This document shows positions 1 to 8,823 of a stretch of DNA of 18,630 nt, one piece after another. Positions within the stretch are counted from its first letter, which is position 1, and every line of letters begins with the position of its first letter. This DNA is from Fragilaria radians (Eukaryota > Bacillariophyta > Fragilariophyceae > Fragilariales > Fragilariaceae): assembly GCA_900642245.1 (NCBI GenBank), contig CAAAJI010000137.1, positions 103,397 through 122,026 of the forward strand, read 5' to 3'. The position numbers were made by a program, and so were the translations under genes. The notes under the pieces are model-generated. The model searched no databases. It saw only the letters and a list, made by a program, of their open reading frames with translations, and was not told where the DNA came from.

Positions 1-1363
1 GAAAAGATGAGACTAGTTGAATTTCTGATATATATATATATAAGGAACAACAAAGAACTCACTTCTTTGCTCTATTGTGCGTCGCTATAAGGGTTTGAAG
101 TGAAAGAATTTGCTTGTTGGAGATCAAAGCAGTCTTCTAACTGCAAGCTGTAATTGGGTTAAATATGAGTGAATGAGCCCGTTGTGAGCTTGGAAACAAA
201 TGTGTTAAATTAAATTGAAGCTTTTCAAATCTATTTTCAACAGAATGCTGTAATTGTATGCAACTATGTTTAACATACCTTCACTGCTATAAACTTCTAG
301 AGTAGGAATCTTAATAATGAAGAATACAATTTCCTTGCAAAAGAGTTTAAACATAGTGTACGTGAAACAAATATAAGGGAGAAATGCACACATCCGAACC
401 CTTCATAACAACCATTCCAAAACAATCGAGATATTCATTAATACTTTTCACATTTACCATTGATTATGCATATTTACCCCATGATTTAGGTTTAACATGG
501 CAATCAATTTTTCTTTCCCATAAAATCGAGCGCTCCAAAGATTCACGCACTTTTTCCGTGATCAATACAATTGGCTCCCTAAGATAAATCAAGCAGGAAT
601 AGGATTCACCAAGATATGGAATACGCGATATAAAGGAAACCTGCACGAATGCCATATTCATGGTCCAACGTAATCTCGTTTGATATCCATTATATCACAG
701 TATTCATCATGCAATCATCTTCCTGGGGATATGGAAAATTCGAAATATTTCTATACCCTACATCCACTTTCACTCTTATATTTATCCCGATAGTAAGAAG
801 GGCACCCACATAGATAGGAAGCACGTGGCAACTCAAGTGTGACTCAAAAGTTTTGAAGTTAGACCAAAGCTAAACCAAGGCACTTGTCTTCCTTTTCCTT
901 TTTGTATTCTTCTTGCCCTATTTATCTTATTCCCTTTTTACCATAGGTTAGGCAAAGTGGCGTGTGACATCAAGCTCTTTTAATGAACGGAAATAAGAGT
1001 ATTATATCATGGCTTTTCTTCAGGGTTAACGACTTTTAAGAAGAATACGACACCATTAAATCAAGTAATGATGAAATAACATTATTTTCCATTTTTAGGA
1101 AGATTCCTTCTTTTTGAAATTTTAATGGATTTTTTAGCTTGCTTCCTCAGCTAAGATTTGAAACTTCACTTCTTCTGTCTTTGAAGAAATTCTATCCAGG
1201 AGAAAGCAGCTTGCTTTGTCGTTATTGTGGTGAACCTTTGTTGGGTCAAGTCGTTAGTCAGACGAAAAAATAATCTTCATCCGGGTTACCTTGTCAAGCT
1301 TATTTTCGTGGTGACATTTGGTTTTGCACACCAAATTCACTGGTGTCGACATTAATTTAAAAC
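1..1363. other. Intergenic region, no gene seen
   Basis: AT-rich DNA without a supportable gene. The open frames here are short, overlap each other on opposite strands (384-661) and resemble no family I know. It holds an (AT)7 microsatellite at 28-42. A CACGTG G-box-like hexamer lies at 822-827, about 540 nt upstream of the first gene, but a single hexamer is not evidence of regulation. The last few hundred bases before 1364 should contain the promoter of the first gene; no clear TATA box is visible. Confidence 0.6.
28..42. repeat. (AT)7 microsatellite
   Basis: Uninterrupted AT dinucleotide run of about 15 nt in noncoding DNA. It is a simple sequence repeat with no further function visible. 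Confidence 0.9.
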
Positions 1364-3188
1364 ATGGAAATTAGGAACTGGACTCCTGTCATTGGGGTTA
1401 TTCTCCTTATATTAGACACAGTGCAAAGCTCAGTTGAAGTTCGAAGCTTCATTCACGCGATCTCACGAGGAGGTGAAGTCACTTATCCCGTTAACACTAG
1501 AATCGAATCTTCTTCCTTGGATCTTGACAACAACGATGACATTGATGCATACATTAACGCGCTTGTGGCAGAGGTTGATAGTCAAGAAGTAACGAAAGAG
1601 GAGAGCAGAGTAAATGACCATCCTATGGTCCAAGAGAGTGAAGCAGAATCTTCTGAAGAACAAGAAATAGAGAAGGGGGATGAGCCGCCGGTCTTTCTCT
1701 TTGGAAACGAGAGAAGACGACGCTAAAGATGATGGGGAAATAGTGACACAGCCTCAGGAATTAAGCATGAAAGCGGCAACACTAGAATCTTCAGAAAAGG
1801 AAGACGCGTCGGAGAATAGAATTCATAATCAATCACCTGACAATGCAGTAGTCTTTAATCCAAAGGAAAATACGCCTCGGATAAAACTGCGAACATCGCG
1901 CCCTAATGCAGCATATCGATTTTTGTTACAATCTGGACTCGCTGGACGTATCGCTGCGATGGTTTTACTTTGGATTATGGAATTCATCCACTTGTTTATT
2001 CCACCTTTGGCTCACTTACAATATTGGATCTCAAGTAAATTTTTCAGAACGGAATCTGACTTTGAATATCCAAATGATAGTGGTCCTATGAAAGATGATA
2101 TCTTGACTCGCAGCGAGCTATCCTCATTCGTTGATGGTCGTGCCTTGGATCGAAAAGCTAGACGTAAAGTTACGAAACAAGAAGATAGCATAGCCGCTTC
2201 TTATTTGAAGCAAGTTGGACGCGATGCACGATACCGCTATGTCAGTCTTTCCTTTCTACAAAAACACGGATTGGGTCCATATAAACAGGAAGGATATACG
2301 CGTGACGAAATGGATGACAATACGCATCAAGATCCCTTAGAGAACGATATGCAACATGGTATCATCAAGGCGAAAAATAAGAAAAAGCAGGGAGGCGAGC
2401 CAGCGGAGGATGATGACGTGGATTGGATCTTCGAAGCCTTAACACGAGACGATATCTCATCCAACGCTGAGGAAGCGACTGATCTTAATACTGAGTCGGA
2501 TGTATCATCGAATAATGGAGGCTTGAAACCAACTTCACAATCTTCTACACCAGGCCGTTCCCGTCGACGCAGCAAATCCTTACTTGCAGCTGCTACAGTA
2601 TCGGACTCATCAACGAAGCGTCTGAAAGGAGCATCACGTCCTAGAGTTAGTGATCGTCAGGGTGGAGGAGGAGTGCTTGGTCGTATTCGTGATCTTGGAG
2701 CAAATAATCTGGTTTCTAGATCAATTCTAGGGGCTTATCCAGGAGACGCCTTACCTCCCAATGAAGCAGCCAGTGCCAATGGACTGTCTACCTTTGCCAT
2801 GAAGTATGGATATGGTGATTGGGAAGATGAAAGCGAGGATGATGATTATTTGAAATCAACAGCGAAAAGGTCGACAACCAAGAAAAGACGGCGACCAGCA
2901 TTAATAAGAAATGATTCTAAAATGTTCGACGTTGGAAACAATATTGAGAAGAGAACAAAATTACCTTCACGAAAAGAGAAGAAAAAATCGTTGAATCTCT
3001 CTTTTGAACTTGGAGTCAGCAGTGAGTCTTTGCCAAAATCAAAACCAAACATACCCTCGAAAGAGACATTTCGATCCGATTTGTTAATGAAACAAAGGAC
3101 AAGTAAAATGGTGCGTCTCCCTACAGAACGCTTGCGTGAAACTGACTCCAATAAAAGTAGACGCGAGGAAGACGCTGAGTCAGACTGA
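1364..3188 (+). CDS. Unrecognised acidic membrane protein (two frames; intron or 1-nt shift)
   Basis: I read two overlapping frames as one gene. The first frame opens at ATG 1364 in a good context (AAACATGG), begins with a hydrophobic signal-like stretch (VIGVILLILDTV, residues 8-19), turns acidic and stops at 1726. The second runs open from 1671 to the TGA at 3188. Its only early ATG (1680) lies inside the first frame, and acidic composition continues across the junction. Removing a 61-nt GT-AG intron (1610-1670) restores one frame and gives about 587 residues; reading four G instead of five at 1675-1679 gives about 607. The second part has one clear membrane segment (about 1950-2010, IAAMVLLWIMEFIHLFIPPL), followed by a long, charged, probably disordered tail with acidic patches and basic clusters (RSRRRSK, KKRRRP). 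I recognise no domain. It is convergent with the seryl-tRNA synthetase gene. That this is a gene is fairly sure; the junction and function are not known. Confidence 0.7.
1610..1670 (+). other. Candidate 61-nt intron
   Basis: The segment starts GTAAAT and ends AATAG. Its length (3n+1) is exactly what is needed to join the 1364 frame to the 1680 frame, and it removes the in-frame TAG at 1668-1670. The size fits other introns in the window (60 and 75 nt). Against it, the segment is itself open in the first frame and has no pyrimidine tract before the AG. A donor at 1589 (GTAACG) with the same acceptor gives an 82-nt intron in the same phase. A one-base error in the five-G run at 1675-1679 is the main alternative. 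Confidence 0.45.
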
Positions 3189-3837
3189 AATTGCACTGTT
3201 TTCTATCCTCTTTTGCAAAGCGACATTTTCAAGCTTTCAGTATAGTGTGTCGAAAAATTGTTTTCACTGAGAGTACCCAAATCGAAATATTAAACTATCC
3301 ATTATACATGGCCATTCAATATGGTATAAAGATGTTTAATGGAGTGATAGAGGAAGCCTCCAACCGGATAAAGGTTTGTTTCCGTGGTATGACATACATT
3401 TGTAAATAGAGTTATAAGGCAAATTATAAAGAAGCGAAACTTCGCCTTCAAACGAAGTCTTAAGAAAAAGCAGCTTTGTTTCATCCATGCTGCTACAAAT
3501 TCGTCGATTGATTGTCCTTGTCTTTTTCAGTTCGAAACATCGTTTTGAAGATATATACCAGAATTCAATACGTTGACGGATAAACCTTTCATATTCATTG
3601 TCAAATTATAGTTAATGGCATCCATATTTTTCATAACTAAAAAGTATATTGAATACTTCGTTTCATACGCCTTTCACATTCTTACTCAAGAATCTAGAAA
3701 AAGGGTAACCTTTCCGATTTAGAATCCATGAATCTAAGGAAGATATTTTCAATGTAATCATTTAGAATGTTATAAGCTCATTTTATCTAAGCATCACTAC
3801 GATAATCGAAAGGAGTTTACAAATCAAATTTGAAGGA
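3189..3837. other. Convergent 3' intergenic region
   Basis: About 650 nt between the 3' ends of the first gene (+) and the seryl-tRNA synthetase gene (-). It should hold both 3' UTRs and polyadenylation sites. Open frames here are short and lack support. A small perfect hairpin (6-bp stem, 8-nt loop) lies at 3439-3458. Confidence 0.6.
3439..3458. repeat. Small inverted repeat (hairpin)
   Basis: ACTTCG at 3439-3444 pairs with CGAAGT at 3453-3458 across an 8-nt loop. An overlapping alternative pairs GCGAA (3434-3438) with TTCGC (3441-3445). The position, about 250 nt downstream of the stop at 3188, would fall in a 3' UTR. A 6-bp stem can easily arise by chance. Confidence 0.4.
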
Positions 3838-5262
3838 TTATTTTTTCATTCCCTTTTCACCCTTGGTCAACTCCATGGGTCCACGAACAAAGGGTAAAAA
3901 GTCGATCCCACCCATGTACGACTGGAGGACTGTCGGAACGACAACACCTTCTTCTGTTTGGTAGTTTTCCAGAATGGCACAAATACCACGTCCCGTTGCA
4001 CAAAGAGTAGAATTCAACATGTGCACATACGATGCTCTCTGTTCGTTGGCCTTCTTGGTCCCACATCGAGTGCCGACACCACGAGCTTGATAATCCGTAC
4101 AATTGGAGCAAGAGACCAGCTCGCGATAGGTACGTTGGCCGGGAAACCATCCCTCCAGGTCATACTTTTTAATGGCAGCATCATTTAGCTCTCCACTGAC
4201 TAAACAGACAACACGATAAGGGATGTTGAGAGATTCATAAAAATCCTTGGCAACCTTTAGCATACGTTCCTGTTCAGCCTGAGAGACTTGCAAATCATCC
4301 ACAGTAAGACAAAATTGTTCAATCTTTTCAAACTGATGAACGCGGAAGATTCCACGAATATCCTTCCCTGAGCTCCCTGCTTCCTTACGGAAGCAAGTGG
4401 AGATACCAGCGTACCTGAGCGGTAGGTCAGATTCGGGAATCCACTCTCCCTTGTGGTAGGCGCAGAGAGGTTGTTCAGAAGTAGCAATCAAGTATTTGTC
4501 ATTTGTAGCGTCTGGATCATCGGTTTTTCCAGATACCTTGTACAACTGCTCATCAAAGTCTTCTAATTGGGCAATGCTGGACATTACCTCCTTGTTCATA
4601 AAGAAGGGAGGCTGCACAACATTGTAGCCACGTGCGCGCAAGAACGCAATGCCATAATTAATGATTGCTTGATTGAGTAACACACCTGCATTGGTAAGGA
4701 AGTATGCGCGGTGTCCTGCGACATTTTGGCCACGGACTGGTTCAAAGCCACCAATCCTCCATAAGAGATAATCGTGTGTTTGTTTCTTGATCTCCGGTAG
4801 TGTGTACTGAAGTTTCCCCAATGGTGATGGAAGAGAAACTTCTTCAGTCGGTGAAGGATATAAGGCAATCACAAGATTATCCTTGTCTTCGTCTTGAGAA
4901 ATAGGAACCTCCGGGTCGACAATATTACCGATTTTGTTGAGAATGGCTGTCCTCTTGCTTTCTACGACTGGAATTTGCTCATCTTCAAGGATTTTAATTT
5001 GTCGCTGGTACTCTTTGAGCTGAGCCACTTCTTCATCGCAGTCTTCACCTTTTTTCTTCTTGGGACCAATGACTTCCTTCTGCAACTTATTCGCCAGACG
5101 GCGAGTATCATCCCTCTGTCCCTGCAAAGTTCGAACCTGCTCATCTAGTTCGAGGACTTGATCGACCCATTCAACAGGCTTAAATCGCTGCTTCATATAA
5201 TCGCGAAAGCGGTCTGGATTTCCTCCTTTATAAGTACGAAGATCATTGATATCAATCGGCAT
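3838..5262 (-). CDS. serS: Seryl-tRNA synthetase, cytosolic type
   Basis: Class II aminoacyl-tRNA synthetase that activates serine with ATP and charges tRNA-Ser (and tRNA-Sec where present). The intronless frame encodes 474 residues. The N-terminal tRNA-binding arm is a charged antiparallel coiled coil (about residues 30-120, starting near LDEQVRTLQGQR). The catalytic domain follows, with the serine-binding TSEQ motif near 260, motif 2 (CFRKEAGSSGKD, with the ATP-binding Arg) near 288, the F-x-K/V-H-Q-F-E-K-I block just after it, and motif 3 (TGRGICAILENYQ) near 420. ATG 5262 sits in a strong context (ACCATG), and the start MPIDINDLR has no targeting leader and resembles eukaryotic cytosolic enzymes. 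Length is close to the family norm; the tail is short and lysine-rich (KGEKGMKK). All key motifs look intact, so it should be active. An organellar enzyme is unlikely. Confidence 0.96.
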   Translation of the reverse strand: MPIDINDLRTYKGGNPDRFRDYMKQRFKPVEWVDQVLELDEQVRTLQGQRDDTRRLANKLQKEVIGPKKKKGEDCDEEVAQLKEYQRQIKILEDEQIPVVESKRTAILNKIGNIVDPEVPISQDEDKDNLVIALYPSPTEEVSLPSPLGKLQYTLPEIKKQTHDYLLWRIGGFEPVRGQNVAGHRAYFLTNAGVLLNQAIINYGIAFLRARGYNVVQPPFFMNKEVMSSIAQLEDFDEQLYKVSGKTDDPDATNDKYLIATSEQPLCAYHKGEWIPESDLPLRYAGISTCFRKEAGSSGKDIRGIFRVHQFEKIEQFCLTVDDLQVSQAEQERMLKVAKDFYESLNIPYRVVCLVSGELNDAAIKKYDLEGWFPGQRTYRELVSCSNCTDYQARGVGTRCGTKKANEQRASYVHMLNSTLCATGRGICAILENYQTEEGVVVPTVLQSYMGGIDFLPFVRGPMELTKGEKGMKK

Positions 5263-5529
5263 GGTAAGATTTTGATTTTTACTTTTCTGTGGATGGTAGA
5301 TTTATATTTGATATCCTGATCTCTAGTTATTCAGATAATTCAGTATCATATACAGAAAAATTGGAGATGCATGATAACTTCAGTCTACCAACTTTTATAT
5401 TTGAATCTCATTCTTGATGGCTTTATCTCAAGAAGAAGGGTGGATGTAATCCATGTTTGAACTGATTTGCAAATTAACAAGCTAACGCATTCGGAATATT
5501 TAGTTAGTCTATATCCAGGTAAGGAGGAG
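5263..5529. other. Upstream region of seryl-tRNA synthetase
   Basis: Contains the presumed promoter of the minus-strand synthetase gene and the left copy of a diverged direct repeat (5455-5507). No gene is seen. I could not recognise an intact LTR here. Confidence 0.5.
5455..5507 (+). repeat. Diverged direct repeat, left copy
   Basis: Begins GTTTGAACTGATTTGC and ends GTTAG. Over the first 39 aligned positions about 31 match the segment at 5869-5918, including the starts GTTTGAACT, ATTTGC and AATTA and the later CATTCG. The two copies lie 414 nt apart and bracket the copia RNase H remnant. The right copy falls where the C-terminal end of the RNase H reading should be, so the left copy may be the tail of a second, mostly lost copy of the same element. 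Confidence 0.6.
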
Positions 5530-5935
5530 TTGGGTTGGAAGAGCATAACTGGTTATGTCATTGCTATTTGTGGCGACCCAATGGCTTGACAATCTAAAGC
5601 ACAGGAGACTGTCTCCCTGTCATCACAGAGGCGGAGTACATTTCCTTATAGGAGACAGTTCTTGAAGCAAAGTTCAGTGTCCGTGTGATTCAAAAAATCT
5701 GGGAGTTGTAGCATGAAAGTCCATGTGGACAATATCGGGTCAATTCATGTCAAATAATCGTTCGTCATGAGCTAGAACAAAACATAAGACATTACCCATT
5801 TTCGTTCAAGAACAGATAAAAAAGGATCTTCATGTGGAGATCGTGTTCAAGCGAAGTTCAAAAAGGACGTTTGAACTTATTTGCGAATTATCTGGGTAAA
5901 ACATTCGAAACAAGTTAGACACATTTATTGAATTC
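5530..5935 (+). pseudogene. Ty1/copia retrotransposon RNase H remnant
   Basis: Decayed fragment of the C-terminal RNase H region of a copia-type polyprotein, spread over three frames with several stops. In order: WKSITGYVIAI and VSLSS (frame of 5542), a one-base backshift to TEAEYISL (5625-5648), then after a stop ETVLEAKFSVRVIQKIWEL, then KVHVDNIGSIHV (from 5716, first frame again), then TKHIDIRYHF-like remains continuing as FVQEQIKKDLHVEIVFKRS (about 5801-5857), and a last LGKTFET (5892-5912). The order matches the family: SITGY, SLSSTEAEY, VHVDN, HF-REQI, then the ADIFTK region. The catalytic Glu (TEAEY) and Asp (HVDN) are still readable; the first catalytic Asp is not. Stops and shifts make it nonfunctional. 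No reverse transcriptase, integrase or intact LTR was recognised nearby. Confidence 0.78.
5869..5918 (+). repeat. Diverged direct repeat, right copy
   Basis: Begins GTTTGAACTTATTTGC and ends GTTAG. It pairs with 5455-5507 at roughly 79 percent identity over the best 39 positions. It overlaps the 3' part of the RNase H remnant and encodes its degenerate last segment. Confidence 0.6.
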
Positions 5936-6691
5936 TGACTGTTGGGATGAAAATTTCATGGAGCTTTGTCTTAGAAAATTAGTGTATCCCTTTAATTTTA
6001 GATTAGTGATGTCTCCTCTCATATGGAGGCAAAAGAAACATATTTATAATCTTTTGAGATGAAAACTCATAAAAGTCAATAAGGCAGTTCTGTGAGTCTC
6101 CAAACTTGCCCCCTGTACTTCAAAAGAGGCAACTTCCATTATTTGGTACATGGAAATGTTTAAGTATGAGCTGCAAAGATGTTCCTTCTAATTGCCAGAT
6201 AGGAGAGTATTTTGAGGCAGACGTTTTAGACAGGGAATCACCCAGATCAGATCAATGTTGTTACAAAACAAAGAATGATCTCGTAAAGAATTGCGAAGTA
6301 CTAGACAATGTGATAATTACGAAAAAGTTGTCTTTCCTCTGGTTGCATCTCATTAGGATGTAGTAAAGATTCTTAGACGCATAAATAGGAGGTACAGGAA
6401 AGAATTTGAGGGTTTTGGGTTCGTATCAACCATCAATACACACTCAATGCACGTCTACCAGATGGACTCAGAGAAATTAGATTTGTAATCTTTTCCTGAA
6501 TTTTGAAATGGTTTATGTGCCGAAAACAATAACCTTTTTGGCAAAAACTAGTAGTCATGTGAAGTTACTACGGTGCTGCTTCCAGTTGGAAGAATGCAAG
6601 CATACTCAAAAGTATCAGAAAAATTTCAATCGAAATCAGTGACAACTGGAAAACTCATCTTTTGATAGCTGACCGACAATTCCTCAACAAC
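5936..6691. other. Intergenic region upstream of the Sec63-like gene
   Basis: About 750 nt with no supported gene. An 85-codon open frame at 6106-6363 opens with TTG and matches nothing I know. The region should include the promoter of the gene starting at 6692. No tRNA, LTR or clear TATA box was recognised. Confidence 0.5.
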
Positions 6692-8419
6692 ATGTTGGAT
6701 GAAGGATTATCACCCCTGACAATACTTTCTATTTTGCTTTTTCTCATTGCTTCTGCAATAGTTTATGCTTTCAAATTTTCTGGCAAAGGAGGAGGGCTTT
6801 CAGCAACTAATGGTGCGAAACCGTCATCTGATGATAGCTCTTCGATCGAAGTGAATCTAGCCGATGAAGATGATACAGTCTATTTGATAAAAAATTTAGG
6901 TCCTGAATCTACGCATATGGATGTTCTGTTGGCTATTGCTACGACACCTGCCAGTATCGCCTTAACTCAGCAGCTCTTAGATAAAATTGATGACATGAAA
7001 CAACAAATTCTGCAAAAAAGAGGAATTGTCAATGGGAAGAATAACAAGTCTGATGCAAATAGCAAAAACAAAAAGAACGATACTATGGAATTTGCCATAG
7101 ATGATCATGGGTGGGATGAAGATGATGAAAACGATGATGCAATAAAGCGTGCCCGAGAAGAAGAAGCCAGAATCGAACAAGAGAAACAACAATTGGCAGA
7201 AGCAACGGGTGATACTCCCATGGAGGGGATTGATGAAGGTGTTTTAGGACAATTATGGGTGGAGCGTACGTTAGAGCGCTTCGGACAATGGCCCCCCAAG
7301 GATTTAAGGTTTTTAAAAGACAAGACATTCCCCCTCTCAACAAAAGGCAAGAACAAAAATACTTCAAAGAAACAAGTTCTTCAGGTTAAGGCAATGGATC
7401 ATCCTGCCATTCGACGAAATTTATGTTATACTACGGGAAGAATTAATTCGATCGTTTTGAACACAAACGCGGAACTATGTAAGTGAATAATATGGGAATA
7501 CAACAGCTTCGATTTTCCATGCAAACTAATTATCTCGCCCCATCCATTGTTAGTGGAAGCAAGTTCCAAGAAATTAATTGATCAGACATATTTCAAGGCC
7601 AACTTAGACTATCGACAACGTGCTGGTCTTTTGTTGGAGGCGTCATTGCGAATCGCCGTTGCTATGAATTCCTATCGACTTGCTAAGACTATCGTCGAAA
7701 CCGTGGCTATGTTCAAGATTGGTGTCAGCGATCCTTCATCGCCGAAAACATTGGAATGGTTTCGTAGTATTATGACAAAGCAATACACAGCGGAGGGTTC
7801 TCCTCACCTTGCAATTTCCAACTTGAAAGTGGAACCTCCAACGGATGAAAAGGAGATTATTCCCGGTGATTCTGCCTGCATCACTCTAACTATGGAGCGC
7901 ACACATGCAGAGTCGTTCACCAAAATAAAAGTTGCTCAATGTCAACAACAGGGTATTCCACCCCAAATCGCACTTCAAACCTACCGAGAGGGATGGTGGC
8001 TCTTGATAAGGTTGGAGCCCGAATCCTCAGTCGACATTGGAACATCGTTTCAGGACAACGATAATGAGAAAAATCCACTTGCACCTTTATTGTCCAAGGT
8101 TTCTGACGAAGACAAGGAGAAATTCACTGCGGAGGCTATTCCAAATCGCCTAATAGTCGCGTGGCCGATGATTGTTCAAAATATGGCACAAGCTAGTGGT
8201 AGTGTGAAAGTTCAGTTCCCAGCACCAGCGGCACCAGGACGTTACAAACTTCATTTGGCTATAAAAAGTCAAGAGTTTTTGGGAACGGATCAGGATTTTG
8301 AATTGCCCTTCGAAGTCCTCGACGCTAGCGTAGTCCAACGAGCACCAAAGCCAAAAATGACATTTGCACCTGAAGAAGATGCAGAGTCTGCTAATGAAGC
8401 AAGCAAAAAGGATCAATAA
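6692..8419 (+). CDS. Membrane-anchored Sec63/Brl-like protein (one intron)
   Basis: Two exons, 6692-7478 and 7554-8419, encode about 550 residues. I chose ATG 6692 (AACATG); the frame is open back to 6563 but has no upstream ATG. Residues 8-28 form one membrane segment (LTILSILLFLIASAIVYAF), then an acidic, charged, coiled-coil-like middle (DDHGWDEDDENDDA, REEEARIEQEK). The C-terminal half resembles the Sec63/Brl fold: a helical part, then a beta-sandwich with ITLTMERT, the WWLLIRLE strand, FPAPAAPGRYKLHLAI and SQEFLGTDQDFELPFEV, which recall the WWLVxG and SDSYLGxDQ blocks of the family. Sec63 is an ER translocon partner carrying a lumenal J domain between membrane segments. Here I see only one membrane segment and no HPD, so it is Sec63-like, or the N-terminus is incomplete. 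An ER-membrane role is inference. It converges on the TypA gene. Confidence 0.75.
7479..7553 (+). other. Intron of the Sec63-like gene (75 nt)
   Basis: Donor GTAAGT at 7479, acceptor TTGTTAG ending at 7553. The length is a multiple of three but the segment carries an in-frame TGA (7484-7486). Splicing joins T|TG to give Leu, reading NTNAELLEASSKK, so the helical domain runs through without a break. The strong consensus donor makes this intron secure. Confidence 0.92.
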
Positions 8420-8823
8420 GTGAATGGGTTTGTTTCGTAATAGTTAGTAATCCTTGTCCCTGGACATAATTCTTTAAATTTGAGCTTTTCTTATGAAGGC
8501 GGAAAGCTATAGTCTGTTCATCTCCATTTTCGCTTCTGCAAATTAGAGGATGAAGAGTGCCAGATATTAGTAATGAGGCAAAAAAGTTAGATCTGGCGTA
8601 GTTCATACTTGGCAATCCAGTGCTACAAAAATAACCTAGCCCTATTTGGTCTGATAAAACAGTTTCTAAGCCTCCAGAGTTATCTTGGAGCTCAAAAGTA
8701 ACTCTGAATGCTTTTGTATTCGTTCGTTTCCATTACTAAAATAAGAGGAGAGTAAATCCTAAACTTTTCGTGATAACTATACCTTACATTAGGGACTTGG
8801 TGCAAAGCAAAATTGTTATTCAA
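8420..8823. other. Convergent 3' intergenic region
   Basis: About 400 nt between the stop codons of the Sec63-like gene (+) and TypA (-), expected to hold both 3' UTRs. No gene is seen. It contains a perfect 8-bp hairpin at 8675-8706. Confidence 0.6.
8675..8706. repeat. Inverted repeat in convergent 3' region
   Basis: CAGAGTTA (8675-8682) and TAACTCTG (8699-8706) are exact reverse complements around a 16-nt loop that itself centres on the palindrome GAGCTC. It lies 118 nt downstream of the TypA stop in the minus direction and 256 nt beyond the Sec63-like stop. It could be a 3' UTR structure; no function is shown. Confidence 0.5.

Noticed and set aside
384..661. Overlapping open frames on both strands near the left end
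   Set aside because: Mirror-image frames in AT-rich DNA, neither with recognisable motifs.
822..827. CACGTG G-box-like hexamer
   Set aside because: A single six-base motif 540 nt from the gene start is expected by chance.
3191..3484. Short open frames on both strands after the first gene
   Set aside because: The plus frame opens at a TTG overlapping the stop of the first gene; low-complexity composition and 3' UTR position argue against genes.
6106..6363. 85-codon open frame on the plus strand with several Cys
   Set aside because: Opens with TTG; the first ATG leaves about 65 residues with no recognisable family, and it lies in decayed intergenic DNA beside a retrotransposon relic.
6405..6440. 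GGGTTCGTATC resembling a tRNA T-arm box
   Set aside because: No matching A box, acceptor stem or cloverleaf could be built around it.
6662..6691. Ten-codon N-terminal extension of the Sec63-like protein
   Set aside because: Starts at TTG; the first ATG at 6692 has a good context and directly precedes the membrane segment.
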